From Bacillus marasmi (GTDB lineage: Bacteria; Bacillota; Bacilli; Bacillales; Cytobacillaceae), in the NCBI RefSeq assembly GCF_902168435.1, contig NZ_LR656172.1, positions 159,825 to 223,824 of the forward strand: a stretch of 64,000 nucleotides of DNA, read 5' to 3'. This document shows, one piece after another, positions 1 to 9,310 of the stretch (position 1 is the stretch's first letter; each line of letters opens with the position of its first letter). Made by a program: the position numbers and the translations under genes. Below the pieces are notes generated by a model that was not told the origin of the DNA, did no database searches, and worked only from the letters and a program-made list of their open reading frames with translations.

Positions 1-2
1 AT

Positions 3-1061
3 GTAAGCATTCGCAAGATGGCGTCCGGCTCGGCGATTGGAACAATCGTTGCTGTACCAGTGAGCTTGTTATTGGCGAGCGCCTTAATTCCCGTCGCTGA
101 TGTGATCAAAGAATACGCTAATCCATTGTTTCTATTTGGGGCAATTTTTCTAGCACTTATGTCAAAAAATAGATGGCTGGCCCTGACGACGATCATACCG
201 TTTGCGCTCTTAATACAAGGCCTGCGTCATTTGTACTGGGGAGTTGGAGCTGTCGCCGAAGGGACGAATGTGTTTGTATCGTTTTTCTTATGGATTACCA
301 TCGGTCCAGTCATTTTGAAATTATTTGAACTTTTAAATAAGGAAAAAAGAGATCAGTTAGAACGATTTGATGTGAAAACGATTCATCTAAATAAAACAAC
401 ACACACAAATGGAATCCCGAATCCGTTCAATATTTTAACCAAACAGGAGCTGGGGATGAGTGCACTTGCTTCACTCATTGGCTCTGTGACCTTTATTATG
501 AGTCCGGTGGGGATGACGATTTTCTTAGGGGAGGTTTTTTCGAGCAAAGTCAAAGATCCGGTCAAGAAAGCAAGCTTGTCCATCGCTTGTATGGAGGCAT
601 TAGCGAATGCGACGTATATCGCTGGAACGTTAATCCCGTTAATTGCTTTAGGAATCCCGCTGTCACCAATGGCGATAGGTCCAGCGAATGCCCTCTTTAA
701 TGCTCCGCCGGTCTTTACTTTGGAGCATAATATGCATCATATTCTCACAAACGCAGGCTTTGTTTGGGCTACGCTCATCGGCGCCGTGATTGCCTTAACA
801 ATGACGTATTTTGTAACAATCAAGTACTCCCAGCAAATATGTGCATTTGTATTTAGACGAATTCCCCATGAGGCAATCCTAGGCTTGTTCTTTAGTTTAG
901 TGCTATTGCTTTCTTATATGGATGCCGGCTGGATTAATGTTGGCGGGGTTCTGTTAATTGGACTTGTCGCTGGCGTGCTTCATCGTTTGGGGGTAAATTA
1001 CGGCGTTCAATTCATGGTTCTTTATTCTGCACCTTGGATTATTGAAAAATTAGTCGGTTAA
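3..1061 (+). CDS. TctA-like membrane permease, 5' end cut by window
   Basis: The reading frame is already open at the window edge, so the N-terminus is missing and 352 residues remain. The protein is strongly hydrophobic with about eight to ten membrane segments. A late segment carries ANATYIAGTLIPLIALGIP, which matches the conserved second signature of the TctA/DUF112 permease family (ANNA...G.LIPLLTLGIPG). Family members are the large membrane subunit of tripartite tricarboxylate transporters and work with a small TctB and a binding protein TctC, neither of which is visible here. The stop codon is only 41 bp before the ribosome-site-supported start of mevalonate kinase, so the permease very probably shares its operon. 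Substrate is unknown; mevalonate or another small organic acid is an inference from position only. Confidence 0.7.
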   Translation, partial: VSIRKMASGSAIGTIVAVPVSLLLASALIPVADVIKEYANPLFLFGAIFLALMSKNRWLALTTIIPFALLIQGLRHLYWGVGAVAEGTNVFVSFFLWITIGPVILKLFELLNKEKRDQLERFDVKTIHLNKTTHTNGIPNPFNILTKQELGMSALASLIGSVTFIMSPVGMTIFLGEVFSSKVKDPVKKASLSIACMEALANATYIAGTLIPLIALGIPLSPMAIGPANALFNAPPVFTLEHNMHHILTNAGFVWATLIGAVIALTMTYFVTIKYSQQICAFVFRRIPHEAILGLFFSLVLLLSYMDAGWINVGGVLLIGLVAGVLHRLGVNYGVQFMVLYSAPWIIEKLVG

Positions 1062-1102
1062 TGTGGGACAAATCATTCCGTTTAAGTAGGAGATGTAAGG
1101 TA

Positions 1103-2110
1103 ATGATCCAGTTAGCTCAAACATGCTCAATGGGCAGCGCGCACGGGAAGTTGATTTTGTTGGGGGAGCATTCAGTTGTCTATGGTATGCCGGCGATTGC
1201 TATTCCGTTCACATCGCTTAAAGTGTGGGCAACGGTAGAGGTGATACGAGGCCCATTAACGTTTAGTTGTGATTATTTTCAGGGACCGCTAGCCGATGTC
1301 TCGATGAAAATGCGTGGCATCGCAACTTGCATCACTGAAGCGTTAACCATGCTTAACCAACAACAATCTGGTTTATTGATTACGATTCATTCCTCAATTC
1401 CAATTGGGCGAGGCCTGGGTTCAAGTGCTGCGATTGCGCTGGCGATTGTCAAAAGCTTATTTGCTTTTTATAAAATAAATCTTGATCATCATACGCTCAT
1501 GTCGCTTGTCCATATCGCTGAAACATACGCGCATGGGAACCCTAGTGGCATCGATATGTATACAGCTTCAAGTGCTAAACCTCTTTGGTTTCAAAAAGGA
1601 AAGCCGATGGAGGCGCTGCATATAGCTCGTCCACTCTATATAGTAGTTGCCGACACTGGAAGGTTTGGAGATACCCATTTGGCCGTATCAAATGTTAAGA
1701 AGGCTTTAATAAACCATCCGAAAAAAACAAAAGAATCCTTGGCGCAGTTGGAAATGCTTACGCATGAGGTGAGGTTTGCCTTGGCACAGGGTGAGCGAAA
1801 GCGCTTAGGAAGATTATTAGATTTTGCTCAAGCGGAGCTGACGGCAATCGGTGTAAGTGATGCTGGCATTAATCATCTGATTGACGCGGCTCGAAATGCT
1901 GGTGCACTTGGCGCAAAGCTTACTGGAGGAGGTCTCGGTGGTTGTGTGCTGGCGCTTGCCGAGAGCTCAACGCACGCAAAGGCGCTGGCAAATAGGTTGC
2001 TGACTGCCGGGGCGAGTAATACTTGGTATTTTAAATTAGATGCAGGAAATGAAGGTGAGATCATTGATGAAGGCAACCGCACGAGCTTATACAAATATTG
2101 CACTCATTAA
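1103..2110 (+). CDS. mvaK1: Mevalonate kinase
   Basis: GHMP-family kinase that phosphorylates mevalonate with ATP, the first step of the lower mevalonate route to isopentenyl diphosphate. The N-terminus has GKLILLGEHSVVYG, the ATP-loop GRGLGSSAA lies near residues 102-110, and the C-terminal GHMP motif TGGGLGGC lies near 272-280. Length (335 aa) fits the family. An ATG at 1061 overlaps the permease stop, but the ATG at 1103 is preferred because AGGAGA sits 9 bases upstream and the family begins close to this point. The 3' end overlaps mvaD by 44 bases, so the genes are translationally coupled. The mevalonate route is not the usual isoprenoid route of Bacillus, which uses the MEP pathway. Confidence 0.95.
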   Translation: MIQLAQTCSMGSAHGKLILLGEHSVVYGMPAIAIPFTSLKVWATVEVIRGPLTFSCDYFQGPLADVSMKMRGIATCITEALTMLNQQQSGLLITIHSSIPIGRGLGSSAAIALAIVKSLFAFYKINLDHHTLMSLVHIAETYAHGNPSGIDMYTASSAKPLWFQKGKPMEALHIARPLYIVVADTGRFGDTHLAVSNVKKALINHPKKTKESLAQLEMLTHEVRFALAQGERKRLGRLLDFAQAELTAIGVSDAGINHLIDAARNAGALGAKLTGGGLGGCVLALAESSTHAKALANRLLTAGASNTWYFKLDAGNEGEIIDEGNRTSLYKYCTH

Positions 2111-3083
2111 GTATTGGGGGAAGCGGGATGAATCTTTATTTTTACCAATGAACAGCAGCCTTTCGATTACGCTTGATAAGTTCTATACAACGACGACTGT
2201 TGAATTCTGTTCATGTCTCTCCGTGGACGTGTTTGTCTTAAATAATCAACTTGCAAGCGAACATGATTTAGCTAAAATTACCCGGTTTCTGGACCGAATT
2301 AGACAACTGTCAGGAAAAGGATATCGTGCCGTCGTGAATTCGACCAACAATGTGCCAACAGCGGCCGGCTTTGCTTCTTCGGCATCTGGCTTTGCGGCGT
2401 TAACAGCGGCGGCTTCAAAGGCGCTTGGACTTAACTTAGAAGGTGAAAACTTGTCAAAATTGGCCCGCCAAGGTTCTGGTTCTGCTTGTCGCTCCATCCA
2501 TGGTGGATTCGTAGAATGGCAAAAAGGCGAAAAGCCAGATGGAACAGATTCATTTGCGAAGCCGATTATTAGTGAAAAGGATTGGGATTTGAGCATTCTA
2601 TCCGTGCAACTTACATCCAAACCAAAAGCGATCACCAGTCGAGACGGAATGAAGCGGACCGTCATGACCTCCTCGTTTTATTCGGGGTGGCTGACGACCG
2701 TTGAACAAGATTTTCAAACAGCCAAGGAAGCGATTAAGGACCGAGATTTCGAAAAGCTTGGCACGGTCGCCGAGGCCAACGCCCTGAAAATGCATGCGAC
2801 GACACTAGCTGCCAACCCGCCGTTTTCATATTGGACTAGCGCGACATTTGAAGTCATTCAAGAAGTGTATACGCTGCGGTCTATGGGGATTCAAGCCTAC
2901 TTTACGATTGATGCTGGACCGAATGTGAAGATTCTTTGCCAGCCAAAGGATGAGCAGGCTGTGTTTGACGCCCTGATCAAAGTACCAATTGTTCATGAGG
3001 TTCATATATGCCATCCTGGCCAAGGGGTCGAGTACTTATCTAATGTAAAACATTCAAAAACTTGTAGGGGTGAAACGCAATGA
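2067..3083 (+). CDS. mvaD: Diphosphomevalonate decarboxylase
   Basis: Converts mevalonate diphosphate plus ATP to isopentenyl diphosphate, CO2 and phosphate. The sequence carries the family marks ALIKYWGKRD (residues about 11-21), PTAAGFASSASG (about 97-108) and the SGSACRSIHGGFVEW block that follows. The start at 2067 follows GGTGAG with 7 bases spacing; upstream in-frame ATGs at 2040 and 2049 lack a good site. The last bases overlap mvaK2 as ATGA. Length (338 aa) is normal. All catalytic blocks look intact, so I expect an active enzyme. Confidence 0.95.
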   Translation: MKATARAYTNIALIKYWGKRDESLFLPMNSSLSITLDKFYTTTTVEFCSCLSVDVFVLNNQLASEHDLAKITRFLDRIRQLSGKGYRAVVNSTNNVPTAAGFASSASGFAALTAAASKALGLNLEGENLSKLARQGSGSACRSIHGGFVEWQKGEKPDGTDSFAKPIISEKDWDLSILSVQLTSKPKAITSRDGMKRTVMTSSFYSGWLTTVEQDFQTAKEAIKDRDFEKLGTVAEANALKMHATTLAANPPFSYWTSATFEVIQEVYTLRSMGIQAYFTIDAGPNVKILCQPKDEQAVFDALIKVPIVHEVHICHPGQGVEYLSNVKHSKTCRGETQ

Positions 3084-4228
3084 CATATTCAAGTTATCGG
3101 GTAAAAGTTCCAGGTAAACTATTAATTGCTGGTGAATACTCTGTCCTTGAACCTAAGCAACAGGCAATTGTCGCTGCTGTCAATCGCTATCTCTCCGCTT
3201 ATATCGAGCCAAGTAAGCAGAATCAGGTTTCGCTGCCGCAGTTGGGACTTCATTCTGTTTCTTGGAAAATCAAGAATCGGGTTGTTCAGTTTAACCGAGG
3301 GGACGCCCGTTTGAAATATATTCAAAACGCCATCGAGGTGGCTCATCAATACTTAAAGGAACTTGGAATTTCAGTTCGGCCGTTTCATTTAACGATTAAA
3401 AGTGACCTGAATGACCCAACTACCGGGAAGAAATACGGATTAGGCTCGAGCGCGGCGGTGACAGTAGCAGTTATTTCAGCGATGCTCGTTTTATATTGTC
3501 CTAGAAACTCACAACCGACACTCGAACAAATCTTTAAGCTAGCAGCTCTTGCCCATTTACGGACGCAAAAAAATGGCTCGGGAGTAGATATTGCTGCCTC
3601 AACATACGGCGGTTGGATTTGTTACACCGCTTATCAACCTAAATGGGTTTTAGCACAAGCGCTAGAAGTCGATAAACTAAGTGATTTAATTAATAAAACT
3701 TGGCCTGGTTTATCAATTAACCCGTTACAGCCACCAGCCCAATTAAGCCTATGCGTTGGTTGGACAGCAGAAGCGGCGTCTACTGCTCCGTTAATAAACG
3801 AGTTTAAAAAGTTTCAAGTTTGGAATAAAGCTGCATATGCTCGCTTTCTAGCAGAAAGCACGCAGGCCGTGACCCGCTTGATTCATAGTTTCAAAGAAGG
3901 AGATGGTCTTGGAGCAATTTCAAGCTTAACGCAAAATCGTAAAGCGTTGTCGATTGTTAGCGAGGAAGCCGGAATATCAATTGAAACGCCAAAACTAAAA
4001 GCTTTATGCCAGATGGCTGAGGTGACTGGCAGCGGGAAATCGTCTGGTGCTGGCGCTGGTGATTGCGGCATAGCATTTGTGCTGGGTGAAGAAGACCAAG
4101 TTGACGAGCTCCACCGCTTATGGAAAACTGCCGGAATCGTACCCTTGAAAATAACAGTATCACCAGAAGGAGCAACAGCAACCGAATACAACTGCGAAGC
4201 CTCACTCAAACAATACCTAAGCTCCTAA
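3080..4228 (+). CDS. mvaK2: Phosphomevalonate kinase
   Basis: GHMP kinase that makes mevalonate diphosphate from mevalonate phosphate. It has VPGKLLIAGEYSVLEP at the N-terminus, YGLGSSAAVTVAV near residues 118-130 and the glycine-rich GSGKSSGAGAGDC near 316-328. It starts inside the mvaD stop codon (ATGA) with GGGGTG upstream. In Gram-positive cocci the order mvaK1-mvaD-mvaK2 is normally followed by the type 2 isopentenyl diphosphate isomerase gene; here that gene is absent and a repeat pair and a flavodoxin follow. HMG-CoA synthase and reductase are also not in view. Confidence 0.95.
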   Translation: MTYSSYRVKVPGKLLIAGEYSVLEPKQQAIVAAVNRYLSAYIEPSKQNQVSLPQLGLHSVSWKIKNRVVQFNRGDARLKYIQNAIEVAHQYLKELGISVRPFHLTIKSDLNDPTTGKKYGLGSSAAVTVAVISAMLVLYCPRNSQPTLEQIFKLAALAHLRTQKNGSGVDIAASTYGGWICYTAYQPKWVLAQALEVDKLSDLINKTWPGLSINPLQPPAQLSLCVGWTAEAASTAPLINEFKKFQVWNKAAYARFLAESTQAVTRLIHSFKEGDGLGAISSLTQNRKALSIVSEEAGISIETPKLKALCQMAEVTGSGKSSGAGAGDCGIAFVLGEEDQVDELHRLWKTAGIVPLKITVSPEGATATEYNCEASLKQYLSS

Positions 4229-4245
4229 AACGGCGCCACCAAAAC

Positions 4246-4313
4246 GGTGCCTGTCACCACCCGAATTTTGTCGAATCAAACTCGGTGCCTGTCACCGCCC
4301 GAATTTTGTCGAA
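4246..4313 (+). repeat. Two copies of the dispersed GGTGCCTGTCACC repeat
   Basis: Copies at 4246-4275 and 4284-4313. Each has the small palindrome GGTGCCTGTCACC, then ACCC or GCCC, then GAATTTTGTCGAA. The upstream GGCGCCACC makes an extra inverted match with GGTGCC. The pair separates mvaK2 from the flavodoxin gene. Confidence 0.9.
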
Positions 4314-4344
4314 AATAAAAGATTTGTAGGGAGTGAGAAAATGA

Positions 4345-4800
4345 ATGAATATCATCATTATTTATACCAGTATGACCGGTACTACGGAACAAATGGCCAA
4401 TACCATTGCCGCGGAATTCATGAAGGCTGGCAAGAACGTGGTTATAAAAGATTCAATCGAAGCCCAAGCGGCGGAATTGATTTCTTACGACATGATCCTA
4501 ATCGGCAGTTATACGTGGGGAGATGGAGAGTTACCTGACGAGTTGGTCGATTTTTATGATGAATTGCGTAGTACAGATTTAACTGGAAAAATTGTTGCGA
4601 TATTTGGTGCTGGCGACTCAACCTATCCTCACTTTGCCACGGCAGTTGATATTCTGGAGGAAACGGCAAAAGGACAAGGCGGTCGAATCCTCATCGACGG
4701 TTTAAAAACGGATCGGGAATCAGAAGACATTCTCACAAGCAGTTGTCGCCTGTATAGTAAAAAACTAATCGAGGCGCTGGAGCTTGCGTGGATACATTGA
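4345..4800 (+). CDS. Flavodoxin
   Basis: Small FMN electron-transfer protein of 151 residues. The FMN phosphate loop TSMTGTTEQMA is at residues 8-18, and the later blocks IGSYTWGDGELPDE and AIFGAGDSTYPHF match the two flavin-ring loops of bacterial flavodoxins (YkuN/YkuP type). An overlapping ATG at 4341 opens another frame; the ATG at 4345 gives the flavodoxin and follows GGGAGTGAG. It lies downstream of the mevalonate genes but two dispersed repeats intervene, so co-transcription is possible and not proven. Confidence 0.93.
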   Translation: MNIIIIYTSMTGTTEQMANTIAAEFMKAGKNVVIKDSIEAQAAELISYDMILIGSYTWGDGELPDELVDFYDELRSTDLTGKIVAIFGAGDSTYPHFATAVDILEETAKGQGGRILIDGLKTDRESEDILTSSCRLYSKKLIEALELAWIH

Positions 4801-5210
4801 AAACGCTGGATGATTCGTGATTTTTCCAAAATGTTACCAAATTTTATGGGTTAAGTGAATTGAAAATTGTGCAGAAAGAGAGGAGCGGTATCACTGCCTG
4901 TCCAATATTATCCATTGTATATTGTGAATTTGGTTTATTACTATAATCATTGAAAGTTTATTAAGAATAATTTATATAAAGGGAGAGCAGCATCCTCAAT
5001 ATGAAGGTGCTGCTTTCAAGTTGTACAAGGTTTATCGAAAGCCAGGAGTATGTGTGGATGGAATTATTGAGGTGTCGAGAGAATCTCCCTTCTTGTTTCC
5101 CCATGCTAAGGAATCTAGAATGCTTACCCAACTTCGAAGGCAAAAATTGTCCAATCATTTATCTTGATATTCCATATTATGTAAGGTCAAATATGTTTTG
5201 GGGTGAGTTT
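4801..5210. other. Intergenic region with a weak hairpin
   Basis: No convincing gene. A nine-pair stem, AGCAGCATC at 4986-4994 with GGTGCTGCT at 5006-5014 (one G-U pair), precedes a short T-rich stretch and may end transcription from upstream. A CATATTAT element at 5173-5180 resembles the -10 of sporulation sigma-K promoters (CATAnnnT), but no clear -35 is seen. The frame of the collagen gene is open back to 5001, but no ribosome site supports an earlier start. Confidence 0.4.
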
Positions 5211-7778
5211 ATGAACAGGGAAAATCATAACCTTAAAGGAAAGGATCAACAGGATTCTAAAGCAAAGAAACTCAAAAAAAAACTAATTAAACCAGCTTGC
5301 ATAACAGGAGCAACAGGCGAGCAAGGTCCCCAAGGAATACAAGGCCCAACAGGAGCAACAGGCGAACAAGGTCCCCAAGGAATACAAGGCCCAACAGGAG
5401 CGACAGGCGAGCAAGGTCCCCAAGGAATACAAGGTCCAACAGGCCCAACAGGAGCGACAGGCGAGCAAGGTCCCCAAGGAATACAAGGTCCAACAGGCCC
5501 AACAGGAGCAACAGGCGAGCAAGGTCCCCAAGGAATACAAGGCCCAACAGGAGTAACAGGCGAGCAAGGTCCCCAAGGAATACAAGGCCCAACAGGAGCG
5601 ACAGGCGAACAAGGTCCCCAAGGAATACAAGGTCCAACAGGAGCAACAGGCGAACAAGGTCCCCAAGGAATACAAGGCCCAACAGGAGCGACAGGCGAAC
5701 AAGGTCCCCAAGGAATACAAGGCCCAACAGGAGCAACAGGCGAGCAAGGTCCCCAAGGAATACAAGGTCCAACAGGCCCAACAGGCGAACAAGGTCCCCA
5801 AGGAATACAAGGCCCAACAGGAGCGACAGGCGAACAAGGTCCCCAAGGAATACAAGGCCCAACAGGAGCGACAGGCGAGCAAGGTCCCCAAGGAATACAA
5901 GGCCCAACAGGAGCGACAGGCGAACAAGGTCCCCAAGGAATACAAGGCCCAACAGGAGCGACAGGCGAGCAAGGTCCCCAAGGAATACAAGGCCCAACAG
6001 GAGCAACAGGCGAACAAGGTCCCCAAGGAATACAAGGCCCAACAGGAGCGACAGGCGAACAAGGTCCCCAAGGAATACAAGGCCCAACAGGAGCGACAGG
6101 CGAGCAAGGTCCCCAAGGAATACAAGGTCCAACAGGAGCAACAGGCGAACAAGGTCCCCAAGGAATACAAGGTCCAACAGGCCCAACAGGAGCGACAGGC
6201 GAACAAGGTCCCCAAGGAATACAAGGCCCAACAGGAGCGACAGGCGAGCAAGGTCCCCAAGGAATACAAGGTCCAACAGGCCCAACAGGAGCAACAGGCG
6301 AGCAAGGTCCCCAAGGAGGAGGGGTAAGCTTATTTTCAGACCAATCAAATGATAGCGAATCGCTGCTTCCGGCTAATACAACAATAACACTTGAACTTCC
6401 ACCAATATCAACACTTGACGGAGAAAGCATTAAACTTGATGCCTTTGCAAGAATCTTTTTCGAAACCACAGATTCTACTAATCACTCCTTGGAAATATCT
6501 ATTGTATTACAAAGATTGGGTGACGCACCGACAACGCTAACCTCAGCACAAATTAATCGTAGCAGACAATTTAGCACATCTACTATAACGAGTGATACCT
6601 ATACCCCGTCACTTACCTGGATAGATAAGCCTCCATCAGGGACTCATTTTTATAAAATAGAAATTACTGCATTAACAGCCATAAATATACTAACCTTAGA
6701 TATTATTAATCGTTCATTAAATTCAGTCGCTCAGATCAGTTCTGATCCATTCAACATTTTCGTTCAGTCTGGGGCAGTAGGAGGAAATGGCACACTGAAT
6801 CATCCGTTTGGAACAATTGAAGAGGGGATGAACGCAGTTGCGGATGGTGGTACTGTTCATATTTTAGAAGGAATTTACAACATCGCTTCACAGCTTAACA
6901 TTACAAAATCGATGATACTTGATGGTTCGCAAGCAATATCGATGCCACAACTCATATTTGATCCGATAGTGAATTTAGATGGTTTAGTCATTGAGTCTGA
7001 CGATGTGACAATTAGCAATTTACACCTAATAAGCAACAGAACTCTGACAGGTTCAAACGCAGTTGTTAAAGTGGAATTAAGAACACTCGCAAACCTTTAT
7101 CATAATATCAATATCAGTTCGAATATCATTGAAGGCACAGTTCGTAGCGGGTACTTCTGGGCGGAAGATTTAACAATTGAGGATAATATCTTTAATCATA
7201 ATGCGACAAATTCACAAAGCCTACGGTTTCAAATGGTTAGAGGCACTACTAATATATTAAATAATACATTTAATGGTAATAGCACCAGTGTTGGAGCTGT
7301 TATATTCGAACCTAACCTTGTATCGTATACGATGTCTGGAACCATTCATATAAATGGAAATACGATGAGTAGCTTTAATCAATTCGTAAATTTCTTCGGA
7401 ATCCTTGAAGGTCCAACTAGTTTATATATTGAGGGCAACAACATTAACCATGGAAGCAATTCTGGAAGTAGTATCATTTTAACCACACGTATAGACTATA
7501 GTTTAATGAATGACCTCTTAATCCAAAATAACTATTTTGAAAATAACGACAATGAACGCCTAGCCGTTTATTTTGCTAGTGGAGGAGGAGGCACCAGTAT
7601 ACCATCGAACAATCAAATTCAGGTGTATTCTAATGATGCGTTTTTTCCAAATGGGTATGGTCAGCGTCCTGGCGATACAGCAGACCCAAATTTCCCGGTA
7701 GGATATAACAACACGGCTGGTGGATTGGGGATGACCCTAAGCGCATTCGACTTACAAGGAAACCAACTCATCATCTAG
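5211..7778 (+). CDS. Collagen-like surface protein with beta-helix C-terminal domain
   Basis: Probably a spore-surface filament protein. A short basic, lysine-rich N-terminus (residues 1-32) leads into a G-x-y collagen stretch at about 33-370, made of 22 units of [15 protein letters not shown], four of which carry an extra GPT. Residues about 371-510 form a beta-rich domain, and about 515-855 look like a right-handed parallel beta-helix ([17 protein letters not shown] followed by many N-rich turns). BclA-type exosporium proteins share the collagen part but usually end in a small trimeric jelly-roll domain, so this tail is different. I chose ATG 5211 because GGGGTGAG ends 3 bases before it; ATG 5193 is an alternative. 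No signal peptide or LPXTG motif is seen. A perfect terminator hairpin follows. Confidence 0.85.
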   Translation: MNRENHNLKGKDQQDSKAKKLKKKLIKPACITGATGEQGPQGIQGPTGATGEQGPQGIQGPTGATGEQGPQGIQGPTGPTGATGEQGPQGIQGPTGPTGATGEQGPQGIQGPTGVTGEQGPQGIQGPTGATGEQGPQGIQGPTGATGEQGPQGIQGPTGATGEQGPQGIQGPTGATGEQGPQGIQGPTGPTGEQGPQGIQGPTGATGEQGPQGIQGPTGATGEQGPQGIQGPTGATGEQGPQGIQGPTGATGEQGPQGIQGPTGATGEQGPQGIQGPTGATGEQGPQGIQGPTGATGEQGPQGIQGPTGATGEQGPQGIQGPTGPTGATGEQGPQGIQGPTGATGEQGPQGIQGPTGPTGATGEQGPQGGGVSLFSDQSNDSESLLPANTTITLELPPISTLDGESIKLDAFARIFFETTDSTNHSLEISIVLQRLGDAPTTLTSAQINRSRQFSTSTITSDTYTPSLTWIDKPPSGTHFYKIEITALTAINILTLDIINRSLNSVAQISSDPFNIFVQSGAVGGNGTLNHPFGTIEEGMNAVADGGTVHILEGIYNIASQLNITKSMILDGSQAISMPQLIFDPIVNLDGLVIESDDVTISNLHLISNRTLTGSNAVVKVELRTLANLYHNINISSNIIEGTVRSGYFWAEDLTIEDNIFNHNATNSQSLRFQMVRGTTNILNNTFNGNSTSVGAVIFEPNLVSYTMSGTIHINGNTMSSFNQFVNFFGILEGPTSLYIEGNNINHGSNSGSSIILTTRIDYSLMNDLLIQNNYFENNDNERLAVYFASGGGGTSIPSNNQIQVYSNDAFFPNGYGQRPGDTADPNFPVGYNNTAGGLGMTLSAFDLQGNQLII
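5307..6320 (+). repeat. 45-bp in-frame tandem repeat (collagen region)
   Basis: Twenty-two units, 45 bp each except four of 54 bp and a shortened last one. They differ only at a few silent positions (gcg/gca, gag/gaa, ggt/ggc). Such near-identity implies recent expansion and length variation by slippage. The repeats make long open frames on both strands that are not genes. Confidence 0.97.
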
Positions 7779-7812
7779 AAAAGCAGCATCCGTTATTGTG
7801 ATGCTGCTTTTC
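7778..7812 (+). terminator. Terminator after the collagen-like gene
   Basis: Perfect 13-bp stem, GAAAAGCAGCATC with GATGCTGCTTTTC, 9-base loop, beginning at the last base of the stop codon. The stem core AGCAGCATC also occurs in the hairpin upstream of the gene at 4986. Confidence 0.85.
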
Positions 7813-7823
7813 CTATTAGCAAA

Positions 7824-7927
7824 GGTGCCTGTCACCACCCGAAATTTGTCGAACGCATAAGGTGCCTGTCACCACCCGAAATTTGTCGAACGCATAAGGT
7901 GCCTGTCACCACCCGAATTTTGTCGAA
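7824..7927 (+). repeat. Three tandem copies of the dispersed repeat
   Basis: Copies begin at 7824, 7861 and 7898, an exact 37-bp period. The first two have GAAATTTGTCGAA and share the spacer CGCATAA; the third has GAATTTTGTCGAA. This is the only true tandem cluster of this repeat in the window. Confidence 0.95.
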
Positions 7928-7957
7928 AAGATTACTATGTTGATTTCCCCAGGAGGA

Positions 7958-8008
7958 TTGAGGTTTTGGGGGAAGTGGTGTATAGTACATTACATCAGTA
8001 ATGCACTA
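7958..8008 (+). promoter_or_regulatory. Sigma-A promoter and GntR operator
   Basis: TTGAGG at 7958-7963 and TATAGT at 7981-7986 are 17 bases apart. Overlapping the -10, TAGTACATTAC (7983-7993) and GTAATGCACTA (7998-8008) form an 11-4-11 inverted repeat with one mismatch, a good candidate for the site bound by the GntR protein encoded next, giving autoregulation. Confidence 0.7.
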
Positions 8009-8030
8009 ACTTAGAGAGGAGGTAAAGCGG

Positions 8031-8411
8031 TTGATTCCAAATTTTAATGGAGCGAAGCCCATCTATCTACAAATCTCAGAATGGTTAGAGACGGAAATTT
8101 TAAACGACCATTTTCAAAGTGACGAAAAAATCTACTCACAATATCAGCTTGCGGAAATGTTTAACATTAACCCGGCAACGGCAGCAAAGGGTTTAAATTT
8201 ATTAGCCGACGAACAAATCTTATATAAAAGGCGGGGATTGGGGATGTACGTAACAGCAAACGCCAAAGAAATGATCACAAATAAGCGCAAAAACCAAACG
8301 CTAAAGCAGTTAATCATAGAAGTCGTTCAAGAAGCACAACGGTTAAACGTGACGAAGGAAGAACTAATCAAAATGATTAACAATACCGAACCAGGGGAGG
8401 GTGGAAAATGA
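8031..8411 (+). CDS. GntR-family regulator, YtrA type
   Basis: Short DNA-binding repressor of 126 residues. The N-terminal winged helix-turn-helix (about residues 8-75; ILNDHFQSDEKIYSQYQLAE then NPATAAKGLNLLADE) is followed by only about 45 helical residues, the small dimerisation tail typical of the YtrA subfamily that controls ABC exporters in Bacillus. It starts at TTG, 8 bases after a strong GAGAGGAGG site. The stop overlaps the ABC ATPase start (ATGA). By analogy with YtrA it would repress this operon and respond to cell-envelope stress; the inducing signal is unknown. Confidence 0.9.
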   Translation: MIPNFNGAKPIYLQISEWLETEILNDHFQSDEKIYSQYQLAEMFNINPATAAKGLNLLADEQILYKRRGLGMYVTANAKEMITNKRKNQTLKQLIIEVVQEAQRLNVTKEELIKMINNTEPGEGGK

Positions 8412-9310
8412 GCGTGATAGAATGCAACGGACTGATCAAAGTCTATCAAAACAATCGGGCGCTAAATGGGATTTCTTTTACCATTGAAGATAATAAAATC
8501 ACGGGTCTCATCGGGCGAAATGGTGCAGGGAAAACAACACTCCTAAGCATCATCGCCGGGTTATTAACGCCCTCAGCTGGTGATGTAAAAGTATTTTCAG
8601 AGACTCCGTTCAATAATCTATTCGTGTCGGCAAACACGATTTTTATTCATGACCAAATGAGCCTCCCAGCTTCACTGTCACTAACGGAAATCCTGCAGGT
8701 TGCTGGTGGATTTTACCAAAACTGGGACGCAAAGCTTGCCCAAGGCTTGTTTCAATATTTCTCGTTTAAACCGAATGACTCATATACCTCATTATCGAAA
8801 GGGCGAAAAAGCACATTTAACGCTATTTTAGGCTTAGCCGCGCATTGCCAGCTCACGATTTTTGATGAGCCAACAACAGGGATGGATGCGACAGCCCGTC
8901 AAGATTTTTACAGAGCGCTCCTAAAAGACTATCTTGCCTTTCCGCGTACCATCATCGTTTCGACCCATCATTTAAATGAGATGGAAGATTTGCTGGAGGA
9001 TATTCTCCTAATCAACAATGGCCGCGAGCTACTTCACATGCCAGCGGCGGAATTAAAGGAATATGCGATTGGTTTGCAAGGACCGGCGGCACTTGTCGGG
9101 AAGTGGACAGAAGCGAAAGAGGTCTTATACACGAAAACGCTTGGATTCGACTCTGCCTATACCGTGGTTAAAAACGATTTTACCGAGGCACAATTCGAAC
9201 GCTTGGCGACTGAAGGCCTCAGCATATCACCCGTACCATTGAATGATTTATGTATTTACTTGACCGGTAGCACAAAGGGGGGAATTGACGATGTCTTTAA
9301 TCAAGCCTAG
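8408..9310 (+). CDS. ABC transporter ATP-binding protein
   Basis: ATPase subunit of an ABC-2 type transporter, 300 residues. Walker A GRNGAGKTT is near residues 36-44, a modified signature LSKGRKS near 127, Walker B LTIFDEPTTG near 149-158 and the switch histidine in STHH near 187. The signature departs from LSGGQ as in other YtrB-like proteins (LSKGxxxR). It overlaps the regulator gene by four bases and the permease gene by 20, so the four genes 8031-10729 form one operon. Confidence 0.93.
   Translation: MSVIECNGLIKVYQNNRALNGISFTIEDNKITGLIGRNGAGKTTLLSIIAGLLTPSAGDVKVFSETPFNNLFVSANTIFIHDQMSLPASLSLTEILQVAGGFYQNWDAKLAQGLFQYFSFKPNDSYTSLSKGRKSTFNAILGLAAHCQLTIFDEPTTGMDATARQDFYRALLKDYLAFPRTIIVSTHHLNEMEDLLEDILLINNGRELLHMPAAELKEYAIGLQGPAALVGKWTEAKEVLYTKTLGFDSAYTVVKNDFTEAQFERLATEGLSISPVPLNDLCIYLTGSTKGGIDDVFNQA

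Noticed and set aside
5246-6469. Long open frames on the minus strand and in a second plus frame across the collagen repeats
   Set aside because: They arise from the 45-bp unit lacking stops in several frames; no ribosome sites, and the products are low-complexity mirror repeats.
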